Shown: piece by piece, positions 1-3,640 of the stretch
Layout: every line of letters begins with the position of its first letter
Position numbering within the stretch: position 1 is the first letter of the stretch
From: an uncultured Christensenella sp.
GTDB lineage: Bacteria; Bacillota; Clostridia; Christensenellales; UBA3700
Assembly (NCBI GenBank): GCA_910577845.1
Contig: CAJTNA010000002.1
Location: forward strand, 1-5,316
Direction of reading: 5' to 3'
Length of the DNA: 5,316 bases
Made by a program: the position numbers and the translations under genes
The notes under the pieces: model-generated
The model's database searches: none
Seen by the model: only the letters and a program-made list of their open reading frames with translations
What the model was told of the DNA's origin: nothing

Positions 1-69
1 TTGGACAATATTTTGGGTGAGGAAGAAAACTCAAAGCCTAATAAAAAGAAAAAGAGTAAAAAAAGATAA
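1..69 (+). CDS. C-terminal end of an unidentified protein (5' truncated by the window edge)
   Basis: Frame 1 is open from the first base to a TAA at 67-69 and encodes 22 residues, beginning LDNILGEEENSKP and ending in a strongly basic tail, NKKKKSKKR. An acidic patch followed by a lysine-rich end is common in C-termini that contact membranes or RNA, but nothing here identifies the family. The TTG at position 1 could in principle be a start codon. A continuing frame from outside the window is more likely, because a 22-residue protein of this composition would be odd and no ribosome binding site can be seen. Hairpin terminator candidates follow at 100-140 and 232-261, which supports a gene ending here. 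Confidence 0.6.
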   Translation: MDNILGEEENSKPNKKKKSKKR

Positions 70-99
70 GCCTAATATTTAACAATAAATTGATATGAG

Positions 100-148
100 T
101 TAAAAGTGAAATAGTAACAACCGCATATTTTTACTTTTAAATTTTATT
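100..148 (+). terminator. Candidate intrinsic terminator of the upstream partial gene
   Basis: TTAAAAGT (100-107) pairs with ACTTTTAA (133-140). The stem continues inward through a G-U pair and A-T pairs with a one-base bulge, around a loop containing GTAACAACCGCA. A T-rich tail (ATTTTATTTT) follows immediately. It lies 30 bases after the TAA at 67-69. The stem is AT-rich, so it is weaker than the hairpin at 232-261. Confidence 0.4.
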
Positions 149-231
149 TTAAATGGCTGTAGATTTTTATAGGATTTTTGCAAAAAAACTATCAAAAATC
201 GGTACTAAATTATAATTGTAATTAAACAAAG

Positions 232-261
232 AACAGCGATTTATAAAAAATCGCTGTTTTT
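232..261. terminator. Rho-independent terminator, probably bidirectional
   Basis: AACAGCGATTT (232-242) and AAATCGCTGTT (248-258) form a perfect 11-bp stem with a 5-base loop, followed by a T run (257-261) on the + strand. On the - strand the stem is followed by CTTTGTTTAATT, which is also T-rich. The hairpin lies between two convergent genes, the partial gene ending at 69 and the zinc-ribbon gene ending at 473, and could end transcripts from both sides. Confidence 0.8.
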
Positions 262-262
262 G

Positions 263-452
263 ATACAAAATATTTGCAAAAAAGATAAGATTAAAATTGT
301 TTAAATAAATACATTTAAATTTGTAAATATTGTTTTTTAATTAAATGTTGTAAGTTGATTTTTTCATTTAATATATTTTAATTAAAATGATAATAAAGCA
401 TTAATAGATTTGCTACATATCATAAATTGTACTTTAAGCAAATATTTTGTAT
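263..452. repeat. Widely spaced perfect 15-bp inverted repeat (possible MITE-like remnant)
   Basis: ATACAAAATATTTGC at 263-277 is the exact reverse complement of GCAAATATTTTGTAT at 438-452. The 160-base interior is AT-rich and non-coding. Both arms carry a TA near the outer end (264-265 and 450-451), as would be left by an element inserting at TA. No transposase or longer target duplication is visible, and AT-rich DNA produces chance repeats, so this is a weak mobile-element call. Confidence 0.3.
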
Positions 453-472
453 AAACCAACTCTCAATGCTAA

Positions 473-625
473 TTACATCTTAGTAAAAGATGTGTTTGTG
501 CATTTTGGGCATGGTGGGCATTTATCGTTTTGATTTAAGTGAATATCTGTACCACAGTTAGTGCAAGAATAACAGCCTTTACCGGGTTTTTCACCTGTAC
601 GACAAGTACATTTTGATGATGCCAT
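473..625 (-). CDS. Small cysteine-rich zinc-ribbon protein (50 aa)
   Basis: The ATG at 625-623 is preceded by a textbook AGGAGG (633-638, - strand) with a 7-base spacer, and the frame runs 50 codons to a TAA at 475-473. The protein has a GxxCYSCTNCG knuckle (C18, C21, C24) and a CPPCPKC knuckle (C36, C39, C42), ending TNTSFTKM. The pattern Gly-x-Tyr-x-Cys-x2-Cys-Gly ... Pro-Pro-Cys-Pro-x-Cys ... Thr-x-Phe resembles the zinc-ribbon family known as DUF1451 (E. coli YbeL is the larger type), in which CxxC pairs bind one zinc ion. C21/C24 and C39/C42 would be the metal ligands. C6, C8, C18 and C36 are additional, giving eight cysteines in 50 residues. It is cytosolic, with no signal peptide or membrane segment. 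The function of these mini ribbons is not known to me. It is divergent from the Lrp-aminotransferase operon and shares its upstream region. Confidence 0.85.
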   Translation of the reverse strand: MASSKCTCRTGEKPGKGCYSCTNCGTDIHLNQNDKCPPCPKCTNTSFTKM

Positions 626-647
626 TATGCTACCTCCTAGAGTTTGA

Positions 648-714
648 TTGTAGCAATAAAGGTTAATAATTTAAAAATAATTGTTTAAATTTTTATTGTA
701 AACCTTTGCTACAA
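648..714 (-). repeat. Long imperfect inverted repeat: hairpin in the zinc-ribbon gene leader
   Basis: Read on the + strand, TTGTAGCA-ATA-AAGGTT (648-664) pairs with AACCTTTGCTACAA (701-714), giving 14 base pairs with a three-base bulge. Inside the loop, AATTTAAA (668-675) pairs with TTTAAATT (684-691). The outer stem includes G-C pairs and so stands out from its AT-rich surroundings. It lies 22 bases upstream of the zinc-ribbon start codon and ends next to a possible -10 box at 719-724. It could be a 5' leader hairpin of that mRNA or a protein-binding palindrome. It resembles no riboswitch class that I recognise. Confidence 0.5.
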
Positions 715-718
715 CATT

Positions 719-745
719 ATTATAAGCAATTTAAAAATGATTATA
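719..745 (-). promoter_or_regulatory. Tentative -10 boxes for the zinc-ribbon gene
   Basis: On the - strand, TATAAT occurs at 724-719 and again at 745-740. Neither has a good -35 hexamer at the right distance (the first would use TGTATA). With the first box, the transcript would begin at about 712, at the foot of the 648-714 hairpin. Confidence 0.3.
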
Positions 746-762
746 CATTTTAAAAAAAATTA

Positions 763-791
763 TTGACACTTTTGCATAAATAGTGTATAAT
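763..791 (+). promoter_or_regulatory. Sigma-A-type promoter of the Lrp-aminotransferase operon
   Basis: A perfect -35 TTGACA (763-768) and a perfect -10 TATAAT (786-791) are separated by exactly 17 bases. Transcription should begin at about 798, leaving a leader of about 55 bases before the ATG at 854. The core promoter overlaps the palindrome at 766-786. Confidence 0.9.
766..786. promoter_or_regulatory. Candidate operator overlapping the Lrp promoter
   Basis: ACACT-N11-AGTGT forms an imperfect 21-bp palindrome, with two further symmetric pairs inside, that fills the spacer between the -35 and -10 boxes. Lrp-family proteins often bind palindromes of this size and control their own genes. A protein bound here would cover the promoter. 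That the binder is the downstream regulator is inference. Confidence 0.4.
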
Positions 792-804
792 TTTAATAAC
801 CTAT

Positions 805-827
805 TTTAAGTTTTATATAAACTTAAA
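805..827. promoter_or_regulatory. 23-bp palindrome in the operon leader
   Basis: TTTAAGTTT (805-813) and AAACTTAAA (819-827) are a perfect 9-bp inverted repeat around TATAT. It starts about 7 bases after the predicted transcription start and ends 14 bases before the ribosome binding site. It could be a second operator or an mRNA leader hairpin. Confidence 0.4.
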
Positions 828-841
828 TGGAATATATCTAT

Positions 842-847
842 AAGGAG
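842..847 (+). promoter_or_regulatory. Ribosome binding site that fixes the Lrp start at 854
   Basis: AAGGAG lies 6 bases before the ATG at 854. The upstream in-frame ATG at 827 has no such site before it and would put the ribosome binding site inside the coding region, so 854 is preferred. Confidence 0.8.
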
Positions 848-853
848 TATATT

Positions 854-1342
854 ATGGACAAAATTACAAAAAAAGTTATTGAACTTTTAAAAGAAGACGC
901 TAGGTATACCGTTGCCCAAATGGCCAATATGGTTGGCTCTGACGAAAAAACTATTGCTAAAGTTGTCGCGGACTTGGAAGATAGTGGCGTTATTGTTAAA
1001 TATACTACTATTATTAATAACGAAAAAGCGGGTGACGAATACGTTGACGCATTGATAGAGGTTAAAGTTAACCCTCAAAATAGGTCAGGATATGAGGCAA
1101 TAGCTACAGAGATTGCAAAGTACGATATGGTAAAAAATCTATATCTTATGAGTGGTACTTTTGATTTGGCACTTACTATTGAGGGCAAAAGTATTAAGGA
1201 TATAGCTTTATTTGTGTCAGAGGAATTATCAGCAATAGATAGCGTGGTTAGCGTAGCAACTCATTTTATAATGAAGGAGTATAAATCAAGCGGTGTTTCT
1301 TTTGGCGAAAGTGTTAGTGATAAAAGAGAGATAGTACGATGA
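854..1342 (+). CDS. Lrp/AsnC family transcriptional regulator
   Basis: The protein has 162 residues, normal for the family. Residues 2-50 form the N-terminal winged helix-turn-helix, including KKVIELLKEDARYTVAQMA, the recognition-helix region SDEKTIAKVVADLE and the closing GVIVKYTTIIN. Residues 63-143 fit the RAM ligand-binding and oligomerisation domain, with the typical MSGTFDLAL turn at 99-107. A charged tail (SDKREIVR) follows. Such proteins form dimers and octamers, sense amino acids and usually regulate an adjacent metabolic gene. The stop codon overlaps the start of the aminotransferase (ATGA, 1339-1342), so the two are co-transcribed and probably translationally coupled. The pairing resembles AlaR (YugG) with AlaT (YugH) of B. 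subtilis, which would make L-alanine the likely effector; this is inference from gene order and family. Its promoter carries two palindromes that suggest autoregulation. The start at 854 is preferred over 827 because of AAGGAG at 842-847. Confidence 0.92.
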   Translation: MDKITKKVIELLKEDARYTVAQMANMVGSDEKTIAKVVADLEDSGVIVKYTTIINNEKAGDEYVDALIEVKVNPQNRSGYEAIATEIAKYDMVKNLYLMSGTFDLALTIEGKSIKDIALFVSEELSAIDSVVSVATHFIMKEYKSSGVSFGESVSDKREIVR

Positions 1343-2523
1343 ATTACGATAAATATATAAGTGAAATTACAAAAAATATAAAGCCGTCTGGCATTAGGAA
1401 ATTTTTTGATGTTGCAAACTCAATGAAAGACGCAATATCTTTAGGTGTAGGTGAACCTGATTTTGTAACGCCTTGGTCTGTTAGAGACGCCGCAATTTTA
1501 AGCATAAAACGTGGCTACACTCAATATACCTCAAATGCTGGTATGTTGGAACTTAGGGAGGCAATTGCAAAGTATCTAAATATGCGTTACAACCTTACAT
1601 ATGACCCTAATGACGAAATTCTAGTTACGGTTGGTGCAAGCGAGGGTATTGATTTAGCATTAAGAGCTTTATTGAATGTAGGTGACGAGGTGCTTATCCC
1701 AGACCCATCTTATGTATCTTATTCGCCTTGCGTTTCCTTATGTGGTGGTGTTCCTGTTCCTGTAAATTGCGTGGTGGAAAATGACTTTAAGGTTACACCA
1801 AAAGATTTAATGGATAAAATTACAAGCAAAACTAAAGTTTTGATTATGCCTTATCCTAATAATCCTACTGGAGCTATTATGGAAAAATCTCACTTGGTTG
1901 AGATTGCAAAACTTTGTATTGAAAATGATATTATTGTTATATCTGACGAAATATATTCCGAATTAACTTATGACGAGGAACATACCTCAATTGCTTCTTT
2001 GCAAGGTATGAGGGAAAGGACTATTGTTATAAACGGCTTTTCCAAAGCCTTTGCAATGACTGGTTGGCGTTTAGGTTATGTTGCTTGCCCACGTGAATTG
2101 TTGGAACAAATGTATAAAATTCACCAATATGGCATAATGTGTGCACCTACAGCTAGCCAATATGCAGGGCTTAAAGCATTGAATGACGCTTTTGAGGATA
2201 ACTTCGCAAGTGTTAGAGAAATGCACGAGGAATATGATAAACGACGTAGGTTTTTAGTTAAGGAACTTAACAATATGGGGCTTGAATGTTTTGAGCCAAA
2301 AGGTGCTTTTTATGTGTTCCCAAAAGTTAGCAGTACGGGTATGAATGGTGAGCAGTTTGCAAATGACTTACTATTTACTAAAAAAGTAGCAGTAGTTCCT
2401 GGTAATGCATTTGGTCAAAATGGTAATGACTTTGTACGAATAAGCTATGCTTATAGTATGGAAAAGTTAAAGAAAGCAATTAAAAGAATTGCGGAATATT
2501 TAGAGGAACGCAAAAATAGTTAG
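1339..2523 (+). CDS. PLP-dependent class I/II aminotransferase, probably alanine transaminase-like (AlaT/YugH type)
   Basis: This cytosolic enzyme of 394 residues is a fold type I aminotransferase of usual length. Visible landmarks are SGIRKFFD (17-24), SLGVGEPDF (34-42), YTSNAG (63-68), PYPNNPTG (171-178; N175 contacts PLP), SDEIYSELTYD (202-212; D203 and Y206 hold the cofactor), SKAFAMTGWRLGY (235-247; K236 forms the Schiff base, R244 binds phosphate) and FVRISYA (365-371; R367 binds the substrate carboxylate). No catalytic residue is missing. It transfers an amino group between an amino acid and a 2-oxo acid. Family similarity and the Lrp partner favour pyruvate plus glutamate giving L-alanine, as for B. 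subtilis AlaT. Aspartate, aromatic or PatA-like acetyl-diaminopimelate specificity cannot be excluded. The start overlaps the Lrp stop by four bases, and only a weak AGAGAG precedes it, so translation probably depends on coupling. Confidence 0.95.
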   Translation: MNYDKYISEITKNIKPSGIRKFFDVANSMKDAISLGVGEPDFVTPWSVRDAAILSIKRGYTQYTSNAGMLELREAIAKYLNMRYNLTYDPNDEILVTVGASEGIDLALRALLNVGDEVLIPDPSYVSYSPCVSLCGGVPVPVNCVVENDFKVTPKDLMDKITSKTKVLIMPYPNNPTGAIMEKSHLVEIAKLCIENDIIVISDEIYSELTYDEEHTSIASLQGMRERTIVINGFSKAFAMTGWRLGYVACPRELLEQMYKIHQYGIMCAPTASQYAGLKALNDAFEDNFASVREMHEEYDKRRRFLVKELNNMGLECFEPKGAFYVFPKVSSTGMNGEQFANDLLFTKKVAVVPGNAFGQNGNDFVRISYAYSMEKLKKAIKRIAEYLEERKNS

Positions 2524-3002
2524 GGTCTATTTAAATTGTTTTTGTAGATATAAATTGATTTTAATTTGTTAATCTTAATATAATTATATTTTTAATATTA
2601 AAAGCAAAAAATATGTTATGAAAAATACTAAAAATAAGGATATGTTTAAGTGTAATTCTTAACAGAAAAGTTATTGTTTGAATAGTAATAAAATTATTTT
2701 TAAATTTTTAAAACAATTAAAAACAATAGTAAGTATTAATGCAATACTTAATAAAAATAAACTATAGTTTGAACAAAGGCAAAATAATTAAAAAATTTTA
2801 GAACTTTTTACAATAATAGTAAAAATGCAATGAAAAAGCAAAAATAATAAATTAATATCAAAAATTAATAACAACAAAGTGCTAAGATAACCTAGCACTT
2901 TGTCGTTATTTAACATTATGAAATTCTCTTATTGCGGAAAGGTTTATGACAACTTGATTAAACCTATCTAATGTATTTACAAAACAAAGAAGGTAAGTAT
3001 TT
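2524..3002. other. AT-rich intergenic stretch between convergent genes
   Basis: This stretch separates the aminotransferase (+) from spoVG (-) and is almost free of G and C up to about 2870. It contains a small perfect hairpin (TAAGTATT 2730-2737 with AATACTTA 2743-2750, no T tract on the + strand), the strong hairpin at 2867-2910, and a weaker 7-bp stem (2940-2946 with 2959-2965). No terminator directly follows the aminotransferase stop, so its transcript may run to the 2867-2910 hairpin. No gene is supported here. Confidence 0.6.
2867..2910. terminator. Strong hairpin, probable bidirectional terminator
   Basis: ACAAAGTGCTA (2874-2884) and TAGCACTTTGT (2893-2903) form a perfect 11-bp stem around an 8-base loop. 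After one mismatch, the stem extends by 6 more pairs (2867-2872 with 2905-2910). It sits between the convergent aminotransferase and spoVG genes. On the - strand a T-rich run (TGTTATTAATTTTTG) follows the inner stem, so it most clearly terminates spoVG, about 95 bases after its stop. The + strand tail GTTATTTAA is weaker but may still work. Confidence 0.7.
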
Positions 3003-3275
3003 TTACTCCGCATCTTTTTCAGCTTGAACTTTGAAATATTCTTTAAGTATTAATTCAGATACCATATTACGTGTCTCGCTATTTATTGGATGTGCAATAT
3101 CTTTAAATCCGCCATCTGGTGTTTTACGGCTTGGCATTGCAACAAAATATTCTTTATTATTTGAAATAATTTTAATATCGTGTACAGCAAAGCAATCGTC
3201 AATAATAATTGAAGCTAAAGCTTTAAGCTTGCTTTCCTTATTAACCAATCTTATTCTAATCTCACTAATTTTCAT
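3003..3275 (-). CDS. spoVG: SpoVG family nucleic-acid-binding regulator
   Basis: The 90-residue product starts MKISEIRIRLV and carries the SpoVG signature: ASIIIDDCFAVHDIKII (21-37), FVAMPSRKTPDGGFKDIAHPINSETR (44-69) and a C-terminal helix ending LKEYFKVQAEKDAE. SpoVG proteins are small cytosolic DNA- and RNA-binding regulators. In Bacillus the gene was found through a late sporulation defect and asymmetric septation. In Staphylococcus and Listeria it affects virulence, capsule and resistance traits. Its presence does not prove sporulation. The same frame is open up to an ATG at 3317, but that codon lies upstream of the predicted transcription start (about 3302). The ATG at 3275 also has AAGGGGG before it and matches the usual N-terminus. 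The gene is alone on its strand, with its own promoter and terminator, and is divergent from murC. In several Clostridia murC, purR, spoVG and glmU are neighbours, as I recall; here neither purR nor glmU is next to it. Confidence 0.95.
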   Translation of the reverse strand: MKISEIRIRLVNKESKLKALASIIIDDCFAVHDIKIISNNKEYFVAMPSRKTPDGGFKDIAHPINSETRNMVSELILKEYFKVQAEKDAE

Positions 3276-3286
3276 ATTTTTCCCAA

Positions 3287-3293
3287 CCCCCTT
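3287..3293 (-). promoter_or_regulatory. Ribosome binding site of spoVG
   Basis: On the - strand AAGGGGG lies 11 bases before the ATG at 3275-3273, a slightly long spacing. A second purine-rich GGGA lies closer (3281-3284). Both support 3275 as the start rather than the ATG at 3317. Confidence 0.6.
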
Positions 3294-3308
3294 ACGTTGC
3301 TTACACAT

Positions 3309-3337
3309 ATTATACACTATTTGTAAAAATTTTTCAA
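3309..3337 (-). promoter_or_regulatory. Sigma-A-type promoter of spoVG
   Basis: On the - strand TTGAAA (3337-3332) and TATAAT (3314-3309) are separated by 17 bases. The transcript should begin at about 3302, giving a leader of about 27 bases that includes the ribosome binding site. In B. subtilis spoVG is a classic sigma-H gene. The boxes here look like a housekeeping promoter, and I see no clear sigma-H site. The 14 bases ending in the -10 box are identical to those of the Lrp promoter. Confidence 0.85.
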
Positions 3338-3340
3338 TAG

Positions 3341-3371
3341 TTTACATAATATTTATTTTAAATTATGTAAA
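3341..3371. promoter_or_regulatory. Inverted repeat just upstream of the spoVG promoter
   Basis: TTTACATAAT (3341-3350) and ATTATGTAAA (3362-3371) are a perfect 10-bp inverted repeat with an 11-base spacer. Its edge lies three bases from the spoVG -35 box. The half-site core ATGTAA recurs four times further upstream. The position suits an activator or repressor operator; the binder is unknown. Confidence 0.4.
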
Positions 3372-3424
3372 TATTTTAAAATAAATAATTTAAAGTAATA
3401 AAAATTTTTTAATTGTATAAAAAA

Positions 3425-3473
3425 ATGTAATGATAATGTAAGGCTAAGCAAAATTCAATGTAAATATATGTAA
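3425..3473 (+). repeat. Cluster of four ATGTAA words with near-helical spacing
   Basis: ATGTAA occurs at 3425, 3436, 3458 and 3468, with steps of 11, 22 and 10 bases, and the same core forms the inverted repeat at 3341-3371. Steps close to whole helical turns would put all copies on one DNA face. This could be a multi-site operator between spoVG and murC, or a chance product of AT-rich DNA. Confidence 0.35.
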
Positions 3474-3606
3474 ATTTAATCGTCATTTTACCTAGTTTTT
3501 GGCTAATTTGTAAATCACAGATACAAATTTAAATTGAAAATTAAAAAATATTTTTTTCTGTTTGAATGGTAATTTGATTAATTTTATTAGCTAAAGTAGT
3601 TTTTTG

Positions 3607-3635
3607 TCGACTTTTTAAATACAAGTGCATATAAT
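3607..3635 (+). promoter_or_regulatory. murC promoter with -10 box abutting the start codon
   Basis: TATAAT at 3630-3635 is a perfect -10 box, and TCGACT at 3607-3612 (4 of 6 matches to TTGACA) lies 17 bases upstream. A TTGTCG begins slightly earlier but at too long a spacing. Transcription would start at about 3641-3642, the first bases of the murC ATG. A weaker alternative (TTGAAT 3562-3567, TATTAG 3585-3590) would give a leader of roughly 45 bases. Confidence 0.6.
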
Positions 3636-3640
3636 GTCTT

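Larger units (their letters stand above)
70..472. other. Intergenic stretch between convergent genes
   Basis: This gene-free, very AT-rich stretch separates the + strand partial gene from the - strand zinc-ribbon gene. It holds two hairpin terminator candidates (100-140, 232-261) and a widely spaced perfect 15-bp inverted repeat (263-277 with 438-452). The rest has stops in all frames and no RNA gene that I can recognise. Confidence 0.6.
3276..3640. other. Divergent regulatory region between spoVG and murC
   Basis: This 365-bp AT-rich region holds the spoVG ribosome binding site and promoter, an inverted repeat (3341-3371), phased ATGTAA words (3425-3473), a perfect 8-bp hairpin (AATTTGTA 3505-3512 with TACAAATT 3522-3529) and the murC promoter (3607-3635). 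No coding frame is supported. The apparent + strand open frame over spoVG is its antisense shadow. Confidence 0.6.

Noticed and set aside
211..216. TATAAT before the 232-261 hairpin, suggesting a short RNA
   Set aside because: No -35 box at a suitable distance, and the hairpin is better explained as a terminator between convergent genes.
375..388. Perfect 14-bp palindrome ATTTTAATTAAAAT
   Set aside because: It is made only of A and T in AT-rich DNA, where such palindromes are expected by chance, and no promoter is next to it.
827..853. Earlier in-frame ATG for the Lrp regulator, adding nine residues
   Set aside because: It lies inside the 805-827 palindrome edge without a ribosome binding site, while AAGGAG stands 6 bases before the ATG at 854, and the 162-residue form matches the family start.
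887..1078. 63-codon - strand open frame inside the Lrp gene
   Set aside because: It lies antisense to a conserved gene, with no ribosome binding site and no recognisable product.
2918..2971. Mini open frame of 17 residues (MKFSYCGKVYDNLIKPI) on the + strand
   Set aside because: No ribosome binding site or promoter precedes it and it sits just after a terminator hairpin. The slightly higher GC is curious, but not enough for a gene call.
3276..3317. Earlier in-frame ATG for SpoVG, adding 14 residues
   Set aside because: It lies upstream of the predicted transcription start (about 3302), and the added residues translate the ribosome-binding region; the family starts at the MKI-type N-terminus.
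3031..3384. 117-codon + strand open frame over spoVG
   Set aside because: It is the antisense shadow of spoVG and its promoter, a hydrophobic low-complexity product with no family features.
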